Shown one piece after another: positions 1 to 10,200 of a stretch of DNA of 15,758 nucleotides. Numbering within the stretch: the stretch's first letter is position 1; every line of letters starts with the position of its first letter. The translations under genes were made by a program, and so were the position numbers. Under the pieces are notes generated by a model. That model searched no databases, was not told the DNA's origin, and was given only the letters and a program-made list of their open reading frames with translations. This DNA is from CAYRIF01 sp964424205 (GTDB lineage: Bacteria; Bacteroidota; Bacteroidia; Cytophagales; Cyclobacteriaceae), in contig CAYRIF010000056.1 of the NCBI GenBank assembly GCA_964424205.1, positions 1 through 15,758 on the forward strand. Reading direction: 5' to 3'.

Positions 1-188
1 AAACCATGTAGTCATTGCGATCTTTACGAAAAACTTAGCGCTCTTTGCGGTTAAAATTTTGTCATCTAAAAAGCAAAGAGCTCAAATTAGAACCCTAGAA
101 CCCGTGACTTTTTAATAATCTGCTACTTATACTTATAAGATTATAATATAAGTTCTTTTGTGTTTAAATTTATCGCTTCAATAGACCC
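1..188. other. Non-coding leader region with short repeats
   Basis: No coding frame is evident here. The stretch holds a 21-bp-period imperfect direct repeat and a 9-bp inverted repeat (listed separately), then two AGAACCC copies about 9 nt apart near 90-105. The rest, up to the first gene, is AT-rich. A possible -7-like element TTCTTTTG at 153-160 matches the Bacteroidota consensus TAnnTTTG at five of six fixed positions, but I see no convincing -33 partner. The promoter of the first gene therefore remains uncertain. Confidence 0.5.
17..81. repeat. Imperfect 21-bp direct repeat overlapping a 9-bp inverted repeat
   Basis: GCGATCTTTACG (17-28) and GCGCTCTTTGCG (38-49) are 12-mers differing at two positions and offset by 21 nt. 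The second copy contains GCTCTTTGC (40-48), whose exact reverse complement GCAAAGAGC lies at 73-81, giving a 9-bp stem with a 24-nt loop. There is no U-tract directly after the stem on the + strand, so this is not a classical terminator for a gene to the left. CTTTGCG-rich short repeats of this kind are common between Bacteroidota genes, to my recollection; that link is not tested here. Confidence 0.55.
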
Positions 189-194
189 TTGATT

Positions 195-1295
195 ATGCAG
201 AACAATCCTCGACAATCATTTTTTACGCCAGTAATTTCATTTTTATTAGTAGCCATATTTACGCTTTCTTGTCAACAAAAATCCAGCTCCAATAATGAGC
301 AGTCGATGCTATTGCCCGATGCGAGTGGCGACTTGGGCGATATAATGGTGGTGATGGCAGATGCTAAATGGAAGGGAGCAATTGGCGAGTATTTACGAAA
401 TACCCTTGCTGCACCTATTCCAGGATTACCGCAAGAGGAACCAACTTTTAAACTTAGAAAAATTAAGCCTATAAAAATGCCAAACTTGTTGCGTATGGCT
501 AAAACGATGATTTACGTAACAATATTAGATGATGCAAGCCCTGAAGGGCTTTATCTAAGAGCGCATATGACCAACGAATCAGGAAAAAAAATTAGAAATG
601 ATTCCAGTCTTTATATTTTTATTGAGAAAAATGTAAAAGCAAATGGACAAGAAATCATTTATTTATTTGGAACTGACGAGGCAACATTATTAAAAAATCT
701 CAAAAAGAATGAGGGGAAGTTAGTAGAGCATTTAAGAGCACTGGCCAAGAGACGCTTGGTCGCGAAATTGTACGCTGCCAAGGAGAAAAAAGGCTTAGAG
801 AAAAGCTTGTTAGCGGAAAAGAACTTTTCTTTACGGATTCCAAATGGGTATCAACTGGCTGATAAAAAAGACAATTTTGTTTGGATTAGGAAGTTAGGCG
901 TGGTGGACAAAAGTATTTTTATTTATTTCGAAGATTATGTGTCGCAAGAAGTTTTTGAACAGGATAGTATTTTGGCATTAAGAGAAAAAATCACGACCAC
1001 CTATTTGAGAGACGTTGAAGAGCCTGACTTGTACATTACCTACCAAGACATGCTACCGATTAGATCAGAAAACATCACTTTGAATGGAAAGTTTGCTGTA
1101 AAATCGTATGGATTGTGGCGCATAAGTGATAACACACTGGGCGGACCATACCGTAGTTATGCATTTGTCGATGAGAAACTTAACCGGCTCTACTATATGG
1201 AAGGCTATATTTCGGCGCCAGGCAAAGATAAGCGAGAAGCAATCTGGGAGCTGGATGCAATTATGTCTACGTTTAGGACCAGTTCAGAGTTGTAA
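195..1295 (+). CDS. DUF4837 family lipoprotein
   Basis: This is a predicted lipoprotein of the DUF4837 family, a Bacteroidota-specific group of unknown function. A hydrophobic signal segment (about residues 13-24 from the ATG) ends in the lipobox T-L-S-C, with the lipidated cysteine near residue 26. The mature part opens with an SDG-like stretch and then GDIMVVMADAKWKG and a PIPGLPQEEPTF segment, which are typical family signatures as I know them. The residues after the cysteine (QQKSSSNN) lack the acidic surface-export signal described for some Bacteroidota lipoproteins, so a periplasm-facing location is likelier; this is inference. ATG at 195 is preferred; a TTG two codons upstream (189) is in frame and cannot be excluded. 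The next gene, maeB, starts 73 nt downstream and has its own candidate promoter. Confidence 0.82.
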   Translation: MQNNPRQSFFTPVISFLLVAIFTLSCQQKSSSNNEQSMLLPDASGDLGDIMVVMADAKWKGAIGEYLRNTLAAPIPGLPQEEPTFKLRKIKPIKMPNLLRMAKTMIYVTILDDASPEGLYLRAHMTNESGKKIRNDSSLYIFIEKNVKANGQEIIYLFGTDEATLLKNLKKNEGKLVEHLRALAKRRLVAKLYAAKEKKGLEKSLLAEKNFSLRIPNGYQLADKKDNFVWIRKLGVVDKSIFIYFEDYVSQEVFEQDSILALREKITTTYLRDVEEPDLYITYQDMLPIRSENITLNGKFAVKSYGLWRISDNTLGGPYRSYAFVDEKLNRLYYMEGYISAPGKDKREAIWELDAIMSTFRTSSEL

Positions 1296-1337
1296 CCCCG
1301 TGCTTACATTTTACCAAAACAATAGCTAAGTTTTTGT

Positions 1338-1345
1338 TATATTTG
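1338..1345 (+). promoter_or_regulatory. Candidate -7 element for maeB
   Basis: TATATTTG matches the Bacteroidota -7 consensus TAnnTTTG at every fixed position. It would place transcription start roughly 20 nt before the maeB ATG. No clear TTG-type -33 box lies at the expected distance (around 1315-1320), so this is a partial promoter match. Confidence 0.45.
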
Positions 1346-1368
1346 CCTTACAGCAAGTATAAAAAACC

Positions 1369-3648
1369 ATGTCAGTAAAAATCAGAAAAAAGGATGCCTT
1401 GGATTATCACATGCAAGGACAGCCAGGAAAAATAGAAGTGGTACCCACAAAAATGATGAGTACTCAATTGGATTTAGGATTGGCATATTCTCCAGGGGTA
1501 GCCATCCCATGTTTAGAAATAGAAAAACATCCCGATGATGTCTATAAATATACGGCAAAAGGAAATTTGGTAGGAGTGATTTCTAATGGGACTGCCGTTC
1601 TGGGGCTCGGAAATATTGGTCCGGCAGCATCAAAGCCAGTGATGGAAGGGAAAGGAGTTTTGTTCAAAAAATTTGCGGGTATTGATGTTTTTGACATCGA
1701 AGTAGATTGTGAAAATCCTGAAGAGTTTATTAAAATAGTAAAATCGTTGGAGCCAACTTTTGGTGGCATCAACCTAGAGGATATCAAAGCTCCTGAAAGC
1801 TTCATCATAGAAGAAGCACTCAAGGAGCAAATGAATATTCCGTTGATGCATGATGACCAGCACGGCACTGCCATTATTTCTAGTGCTGCACTACTCAATG
1901 CTTTGATTTTGGTCAATAAAAAAATTGAGAAAGTAAAGATAGTAGTCAACGGAGCTGGAGCATCAGCCATTGCTTGTACCAAATTATACCTTTCCTTAGG
2001 CGCAAAAAAGGAAAACATTGTGATGTTGGATAGCAAAGGAGTGATTAACAAAAGCAGAGAGAACCTGGGTATCACAAAACAACCATTTATTACCAACAGA
2101 AAAATAAGTACTATCCAGGAGGCAATGAAAGGTGCTGATGTATTCTTGGGTTTATCAAGAGGAGATGTGCTGACACAAGATGATGTACGATTGATGGCTA
2201 AAAATCCAATCGTATTTGCGCTTGCCAATCCCGATCCAGAAATTCCTTATAAGTTGGCCATGGAATCAAGAGATGATATTATTATGGCAACGGGCAGGTC
2301 AGACCATCCTAACCAGGTGAATAATGTACTTGGCTTCCCATTTATTTTTAGAGGAGCTTTAGATGTAAGAGCAACGGGCATTAACGAGGCGATGAAAATG
2401 GCAGCAGTAAAGGCAATTGCCACACTGGCAAGAGAACCTGTGCCAAATATAGTCAGCAAAGCATATAGCAATGAGCAACTAGCTTTTGGAAAGCATTATT
2501 TAATACCAAAACCACTAGACCCACGTTTGATTACCACAATTTCGCCGGCAGTTGCCAAAGCGGCGATGGATTCTGGTGTGGCTAAACTTAAAATCAAAGA
2601 TTGGGCGCAATATAATATTGATTTGCAAAAGCGAATAGGTGTTGATAATAAACTGATGTCAAGGGTCATCATCAGGGCAAAAAAACACCCGAAGAAAGTG
2701 GTGTTTGCCATTGCAGATAATTATAAAGTCTTAAAAGCGATTGAAAAAGTTGTAGCGCAAGGAATTGCTAAGCCAATTTTGCTTGGAAATAAAAAGCATA
2801 TTGCTAAGATATGCGAAGAGTATGGATTGGAATTACAGGAAAGCAAAATCATCGATACCTCAGAAAATAGTAAGATGGTTGAGAAATATGCCAAAATCCT
2901 TTATGATAAAAGGAAGAGAAAGGGCATGACCTATTATGAGGCCTTAAAACTAATGCGGGATAGAAATTATTTTGGCTCTATGATGGTGGAGCTAGGTGAA
3001 GCAGATGCTTTAATTTCAGGGTTAACCAAGGATTACCCAAGTACAATAGTGCCAGCTTTGCAAGTGATTGGAACGGATTCTAATGTGCATAAGGTTGGTG
3101 GTATGTACATTATTACTACCAAAAGAGGGACATTCTTTTTTGCAGATACCACGGTCAATGTAAACCCAACGGCTGAGGAACTGGTAGATATTATCGGCTT
3201 GACGGCAAACGCAGTTAGGTTTTTTGATTATGAGCCAAGAATAGCGGTGTTGTCATATTCTAATTTTGGTTCTAGTAAAGGAGCGGTGCCGGAAAAAACA
3301 ATGAAGGCAGTGGGGCTAGCACATAAAAGGTATCCGGATTTGGTGATTGACGGAGATATCCAAGCCAACGTGGCGGTGAATACAGATATTCAACAACGTA
3401 ATTATCCATTTAGTGAGTTGGCTGAAAAAGGAGCAAATACATTTATTTTCCCTAATTTGGCGGCAGGAAATATTGCGTACAAATTGGTAATGGAGTTAGG
3501 CGGAGCAGAAGGAATTGGGCCAGTGCTAATGGGTATGAATAAACCTGTTCATATTTTGCAATTGGGAAGTTCGGTACGAGAGATTGTAAATATGGTAACC
3601 ATAGCAGTAGTAGATGCGCAAATCTCTCAAAACAGAAATAAAAAATGA
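1369..3648 (+). CDS. maeB: NADP-dependent malic enzyme with phosphotransacetylase-like C-terminal domain
   Basis: This enzyme oxidatively decarboxylates malate to pyruvate, producing NADPH in the cytoplasm. The 759-aa length and three-part architecture match the MaeB multidomain type. The malic N-terminal domain (about 18-150) has the catalytic tyrosine in LAYSPGV (Y40), a lysine in VMEGKG (K95), and metal-binding acids in NLEDIKAP (E137/D138) and HDDQHGTA (D162/D163). A Rossmann NAD(P)-binding domain (about 160-390) carries GAGASA (195-200). The C-terminal half (about 430-755) resembles phosphate acetyl/butyryltransferase, including VGGMYII and NFGSSKG segments; in known MaeB proteins this part is regulatory (acetyl-CoA) rather than catalytic. 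ATG at 1369 gives the standard N-terminus. Its stop codon overlaps the ruvA start (ATGA), which suggests translational coupling. Confidence 0.95.
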   Translation: MSVKIRKKDALDYHMQGQPGKIEVVPTKMMSTQLDLGLAYSPGVAIPCLEIEKHPDDVYKYTAKGNLVGVISNGTAVLGLGNIGPAASKPVMEGKGVLFKKFAGIDVFDIEVDCENPEEFIKIVKSLEPTFGGINLEDIKAPESFIIEEALKEQMNIPLMHDDQHGTAIISSAALLNALILVNKKIEKVKIVVNGAGASAIACTKLYLSLGAKKENIVMLDSKGVINKSRENLGITKQPFITNRKISTIQEAMKGADVFLGLSRGDVLTQDDVRLMAKNPIVFALANPDPEIPYKLAMESRDDIIMATGRSDHPNQVNNVLGFPFIFRGALDVRATGINEAMKMAAVKAIATLAREPVPNIVSKAYSNEQLAFGKHYLIPKPLDPRLITTISPAVAKAAMDSGVAKLKIKDWAQYNIDLQKRIGVDNKLMSRVIIRAKKHPKKVVFAIADNYKVLKAIEKVVAQGIAKPILLGNKKHIAKICEEYGLELQESKIIDTSENSKMVEKYAKILYDKRKRKGMTYYEALKLMRDRNYFGSMMVELGEADALISGLTKDYPSTIVPALQVIGTDSNVHKVGGMYIITTKRGTFFFADTTVNVNPTAEELVDIIGLTANAVRFFDYEPRIAVLSYSNFGSSKGAVPEKTMKAVGLAHKRYPDLVIDGDIQANVAVNTDIQQRNYPFSELAEKGANTFIFPNLAAGNIAYKLVMELGGAEGIGPVLMGMNKPVHILQLGSSVREIVNMVTIAVVDAQISQNRNKK

Positions 3649-4238
3649 TAGCATTTATTGAGGGAAAAATTGCTGAAAAAGACCCCACTTTTGTCATTAT
3701 AGACATTAATGGGGTGGGGTATGAAATGAAAATATCATTGACTACCTATACAGCCATCAAAGAGGAGGAAAATTATAAATTGCATACCTACCTGCATGTC
3801 AGGGAGGATGCGCAAATCCTGTTCGGTTTTTCGGAAAAAGAAGAAAAAAAATTATTTCTAAATTTAATTTCAATTTCTGGTGTAGGACCAAATACTGGAT
3901 TGATGGTGCTGTCCTCGTTATCCGCTACTGAAATTAAAACGGCGATTGTTAATGGTGACGCCAAGACGATACAAAGTGTGAAGGGGATTGGCGCTAAAAC
4001 AGCACAACGAATTATACTGGAATTAAGGGATAAAATTACCAAGGAATTTGACGCAGAGACCATGCAAGTTTTTCCATCAAATACACACAATACTATGCGT
4101 GAAGAGGCGTTATCTGCTCTAGTTACATTGGGGTTTAATAAAAATGTGGCAGAAAAAAGTATTGATAGAGTTTTGAAAAATTCAAAAGAACCAGTTAGTT
4201 TGGAGGAATTAATAAAACTTACGCTCAAGTCCACATAA
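3645..4238 (+). CDS. ruvA: Holliday junction branch migration protein RuvA
   Basis: RuvA binds four-way DNA junctions and recruits the RuvB ATPase for branch migration in recombinational repair. The protein has 197 aa, the usual size. An OB-fold domain I (about 1-62) contains NGVGYE and ends in HVREDAQILFGF. Domain II holds two helix-hairpin-helix motifs, GVGPN (79-83) and GIGAK (114-118), the latter followed by TAQRIILELRDK. A linker (about 132-148) leads to the domain III helices (EEALSALVTLGF), which contact RuvB. The start ATG overlaps the maeB stop by 4 nt and sprA begins 18 nt after its stop, so it probably sits inside a maeB-ruvA-sprA transcript. ruvB and ruvC are not in this window. 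Confidence 0.96.
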   Translation: MIAFIEGKIAEKDPTFVIIDINGVGYEMKISLTTYTAIKEEENYKLHTYLHVREDAQILFGFSEKEEKKLFLNLISISGVGPNTGLMVLSSLSATEIKTAIVNGDAKTIQSVKGIGAKTAQRIILELRDKITKEFDAETMQVFPSNTHNTMREEALSALVTLGFNKNVAEKSIDRVLKNSKEPVSLEELIKLTLKST

Positions 4239-4256
4239 CAATTTAAGAAAAACGCG

Positions 4257-7200
4257 TTGATTTTATCAAAAATAAACGGCTTATTGCTATTTTTTGTTAG
4301 CTCATCATTTGTGATGAGTTCCTTATTTTCAGGTGGAGGGGCAAACCAACACCATAAATATGGGGTGGATGATGCTATTTATTTTTTGCGGGATACCACT
4401 GGGAATGACAGCACCAAGCAAAGTGCAGATACGCTTATTGAAGAAACAGAAAAAGATAAGAAGCCTTTAAGGCACTCTTCTTACGAGCAGCATGATCGTT
4501 ACGGCAATCCTTTTGCGACCAAACAAAGTAGTTCATCATTATTTTTAAAGGATCCTTCTGGGCTAAAAATTGATGCAGAGATAGATACGGCGTTAAACTA
4601 TACGATTTATGAAAAACTGGGTGATGTAAATTACCGACCTACTTCTTCGATGACTTTTGAAGAATTTTCTAAATACCAGGAGCAACAAATCTTGAAGGAT
4701 TATTGGAAGTCCAGGGCAATAGGACTGGATGGGGAAAGTGCCGTGAGTGGGAGGAGTCTAATTCCGCCGTTATATATTAGTCCGGTATTTGATAAAATAT
4801 TTGGCGGCAGTAGGGTTGACCTCGTCCCAACGGGCTTCGTCACACTAGATTTTGGCTCAAGATTTTCCAGAAATTTCAACCAGTCCTTACCAAAGAGACG
4901 CCAAAGAAGCATTACGCCTTTGGAACTCGACCAGCAGATTACCATGAACGTGGTGGGGAGTATTGGGGATAAACTAAAAATCACGACCAATTTTGACAAT
5001 AATAACTCTTTTAATTTCGAGAATAATTTTAAAGTAGAGTATACAGGCTATGAGGAAGATATCATCAAAAAAATAGAACTAGGAAATGTAAGTTTACCAC
5101 TTAATAATTCACTTATCTCGGGTTCTCAAAACCTATTTGGTATAAAAACCCAATTGCAATTTGGAAAGCTTTTTGTTACTGCGGTGGCCTCTTCTCAAAA
5201 GGGAAAATCAGATGTTCTTACGGTCAATGGCGGCAGTAACGGAGGACAAGCGCGGGAGTTTGAAATCAGAGGGTCGGATTATGATGAAAATAGGCATTTC
5301 TTTTTAGGACAATTTTTTAGAGACCACTATGAGGAGTGGTTGAGTAATCCGCCAAGGATAATTGGCGGGGTAAGTAATTTAGTGGTAGAAGTTTACATCA
5401 CAAATAATACTAGAAAAACAGAAAACCTAAGAAATATTGCAGGATTCATGGATTTGGGAGAAGGAGACAAGGCGTATAACAAAGTAGATATTGGTGGTTT
5501 TAAGCCAGGATCACCTACGGCTAATGATGCCAATGATCTATTCATAAAAATAAAGCCTGAGAAATTCAGAAACCCTGACGAAATCAAGGGTTTTTTACGT
5601 GATGAATTTCACTTTGAAGATGCCACTGATTTTGAAGTGCTAAACAGTGCGGTAAAACTGGATGAAAAAGAATATACAATCAATCAAGAATTGGGCTATA
5701 TATCGCTCTTTAGACAGTTAAGAAGCGAAGAAGTTTTGGCAGTCTCTTATTCCTATAATTATCAGGGAAAACGATACCAAGTAGGAGAGTTATCATCTGA
5801 TTATGGTCACAGGCAAGATGATGATGTTATTTTCTTAAAACTTTTGAAGCGTAGCAAGGTAAATCCAAAAGACAAGAATGAAAAAATTATTCCTATTTGG
5901 GATTTGATGATGAAGAATATTTATAACCTGAATGCCAATCAGATTACAAAAGACAATTTTCAATTGCGCATTGTATATAAAGATCCAATTCAAACCATAG
6001 ATAATCCAAGCTTAAATGAGGGATTAAAAACCAAGGATGTGCCATTGATTCAGTTGGTGAATTTGGATTTACTCAGCCAGAGTGGTGACCAGCAACCCGA
6101 TGGAAATTTTGATTACATAGAGGGAATAACCATCAATCCTGATAGGGGCAATATCATTTTTCCAGTGTTAGAGCCATTTGGTAGTAACCTGGCAAAGTAT
6201 TTTGAAGGTGACCCTGAAGAGAATATATTGGTGAGTAGGTATGTGTATGACTCGCTTTATCATACCACCAAAAGCGAAGCGGAACAGGCTACTTTGCTTA
6301 ATAAGTATTATATTGTTGGTTCTCTGCAAGCAGGGTCATCATCAGAAATAAGGCTTCAAGGAATAAACATCACGCCCGGTTCTGTGAAGGTTTTTGCAGG
6401 AGGTACACCATTGGTAGAAGGGCAGGGGTATCGTGTGGACTATACTTTTGGAACAGTGACAATACTTGATGAAAGTATTCTTAATTCTGGTAGAGAGATT
6501 AAAATCGAATATGAAAAATCAGATGCGTTTGGGTTTGATACCAAAACACTGGTGGGCGCACGGTTTGATTATAAGTATAGTGACAATTTGAATATCGGCG
6601 CAACAGTTTTACACCTCAACGAAAGACCACTCTACACTAGGCTACGGATTGGTGATGAGCCATCCAAAAATACCAAATATGGTTTTGATATAAACTATAA
6701 AAGTGATTCGCGCTTTCTTACGAAACTTGTTGATGCGATTCCGTTGATTCAAACCAAGGAAAAATCATCCGTTACATTTAGTGGAGAGTTTGCACAGTTT
6801 TTACCTGGGACGTCTAACATTGTGGCGGGTGATGGGACTGCCTACATCGATGATTTCGAACAGGCCGTTGTCCCAAGTAGTTTGGCGGGTTATTTGGGTT
6901 GGAAGTTGGCCAGTACACCTCGCACTGACAATAATAGTTTTGGCTATACAAACGAGGATTTGAGTTTTGGCTATAAAAGAGCTAAAATTGCTTGGTACAC
7001 TATTGATAGAGTGCTTCTGGATGGCAGGAATCGTCCTGGTAATATTTCGAAGGAAGATACTGAAAATCATTATGTAAGACAAATATTAGCAACCGAGGTT
7101 TTCCCAAAGCTTGAACAAGAATATAGTACGCCTTTGACCATTTTTAATGTAGCCTATTTCCCTGAAGAAAGGGGGCAGTATAATTATAATCCTAACCTAA

Positions 7201-10200
7201 CGGCTGAAGGAAAGTTGAAAAACCCTAAAAGTAACTGGGGAGGAATCAGTAGAACTATTAGTACAGAAGTAGATTTTGACAAGGCAAATATTGAGTATAT
7301 TGAATTTTGGTTACTGGATCCATTTATCGACGGGAAGAATGGCGAGATTATAAATGGGATAAACAATACTACTGGAGGAAAACTTGTATTTAACTTGGGA
7401 AGCATTTCGGAGGATGTGGTCAAAGACGGGAAGCATGGTTTTGAAAATGGACTGCCTGCGGATGGTACTGCACCAGTAGCTGAGGTACTCACTACGCCAT
7501 GGGGAAGGGTGACAAAACAACAGTTTTTAGTCGATGCTTTTGAAAACTCTACCGAGGCTAAAGCAAACCAGGATATCGGTTTGGATGGTTTGTCAAATGA
7601 AGTAGAGCGTACTCATTTTGTCGAGTTTCTGAATGACCCGAGTTTGCCAGCAAGTGCAAAAGCCATTGTAAGTGAAGATCCATCGGCAGATGATTTTAAG
7701 GACTATTTAGGAGCTGAGCAGGATGCACAAGGGCTTTCTATTTTAGAAAGGTATATGGGTATTAATGGAATGGACGGCAATTCACCTACCGTAACGGGTA
7801 GTGCGAACAAAAGTGCATCTGGTACCACAAGACCTGATAATGAAGATTTGAATAGGGACAATACATTGGCTACACTAGAGGAATATTATGAATATGAAGT
7901 GGCGTTAAATCCAAATGAAATGGAGGTTGGTAAACACTACATTGTAGGAAAGTCTACCGCAGAGGTAAAAGGTGAGCAGGTTGACTGGTATCAATTTAGA
8001 ATTCCGATTAGAGAACCAGATAAGGTGGTGGGAAATATTTCAGACTTTAAAACCATTAGGTTTATGAGAACTTATCTACATGATTTTTCTCAGCCAGTGG
8101 TTTTACGTTTTGCAGAAATGCAGATGGTAGGAAGTCAGTGGCGGAAAGTAACTAAAGGCCTTGAGGAAGGAGGCATTGAAGAAATAGGAGAACCACAAAA
8201 CAACACAATTTTTAATGTATCGGTTGTGAATTTAGAAGAGAATTCACAAGGAGGGAATGGTTCCGCACCCTATGTATTGCCGCCAGGAATAGAGCGAGAT
8301 AATAACATAGGCTCCATTAATAATACCCAGCAAAATGAACAATCACTTAAGTTAACGGTAAAGAACCTTGAAGATAAAGATGCTCGAGCCGTTTTTAAAC
8401 AAGAAAACGTTGACCTTATTAATTATGGTCGGATTAAAATGTTCTTTCATGCTGAAGATGAGTTGACAAGCGATGGTGAGTTGACGGCATTTTTGCGAAT
8501 AGGAAAGGATGAGGAAAATTACTATGAAATGGAAATTCCTTTGGTGATTACGCCACAGGATGTAACGATAGGCGATGCGCGAGCCATTTGGCCTGAAGCC
8601 AATGAAATTGATGTGGCGCTGGATGATTTAACTGGACTGAAAGTGAAAAGAAACAGCGCTGGGAGCAACCCAGCATTTAGAGTCTCTTCCTTTACTGGCC
8701 CGTTAGAGATTGGGCAAACAAGGTTGACGATTAGAGGAAACCCAGATCTATCGACCACGCAATTATTGACCATTGGTATTCGTAATCCGGTTACTCCTGA
8801 TAAGGCTTCCAAGTCGGTGACCATTTGGGTAAATGAGTTACGGGTTACAGATTTTGACTCAAAAGCAGGATGGGCGGCCAATGCGCGGTTGAATTTGCAG
8901 TTAGCAGATTTCGCTAATATCACGGCATCAACTCGTTATACCTCAGTTGGTTTTGGTTCGCTACAAGATAAAATCGCCCAGCGATCTAGGGATGAAATAA
9001 CGCAATTTGATGTGACTGCCCAGGTGAAGCTAGATAAGTTTTTGCCAGAAAAAGCAGGGATTAGCTTGCCCATGTATGTGAGTTATGAATCAAGAAATAT
9101 CAAGCCGTTTTATGACCCAGAAGACGATGATATTCCGCTTGATGTAAAGCTCGATAACTTGCCTGTCAACCAACGTAATGAGTATAAAAACATAGTCATT
9201 GACAAGACCATTGGTAAGAGTATCAACTTTACAAATGTGAAGAAGATTAAAGTAGACCCGGAGGCGAAAAATAGAATTTATGACCTTTCTAATTTTGCAT
9301 TTACATACGCCTATCGAGAGGAAACGCGTCATAGCTTTAAGCTAGCAGAGTATATGTTTAAAAGCTACAAGGGTGCGGTAGCATATAATTTTGCACCTCC
9401 CGAGAAAAGCATTGAACCATTTAAGAATGCTAAATTTTTGAAGTCGCCGTATCTGAAGTTGATTAAAGATTTCAATATATCATTTATGCCTAGTAATATT
9501 TCTGTACGATTTGATTTGGATCGTAGGTTTGTGAAATCGCAATACAGAAACAGCGATAGAAATGTAGCCAGCATTTTGCCGACCTATGAAAAATACTTCA
9601 CTTTTAATCGTTTCTATGATGTGAAGTGGAATTTGACAAAGGGACTTACATTTGACTATACTGCCAAGGCAAATGCATTGATAGATGAGCCACTGGGTGA
9701 AATTGATACAGAGCAGAACAAAACAGAGGTATGGAAAAATATTAAAAATCTTGGGAGAATGAAATCTTTTGACCAGGATGTGGCAATTAATTACAGAATA
9801 CCACTTGATAAATTTCCTGTAACAGATTGGATACGAGGGGATGTGCGATACAGCGCAGGGTATACTTGGACATCAGGATCGAAAGAGCAAATTGAAGCAT
9901 TTGGAAATATTATTGAAAATAATAGACAAAAAAACCTGACATCCAAATTGGATTTGGTAAAACTGTACAACAAAGTCAAAATCCTGAAAGAAATCAATAC
10001 GCCAAAAAGAAAAAGTAGAAAAAAGACCTCCGTAAAAGCCAAAAAAGAAGGAGAGGAAGAGGAGGAAGAAAAAGTGAGAGCAAACAAAGGAGTGAAAGGA
10101 TTTTTAAGACTGCTGATGTCCGTGAGGTCAGTAGATTTCACTTATAATGTGAGTGAGGGTACTTATCTTCCTGGGTACAAGAGAGGTAATTATTTGTTTG

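Noticed and set aside
1542..2228. 228-codon minus-strand open frame inside maeB
   Set aside because: It lies entirely within a clearly recognised gene, has no family resemblance, and is a shadow of the sense-strand coding sequence.
9791..10141. Minus-strand open frame opposite the charged segment of sprA
   Set aside because: Its serine/leucine/phenylalanine-rich sequence is the antisense of the K/E-rich coding stretch and shows no independent coding signature.
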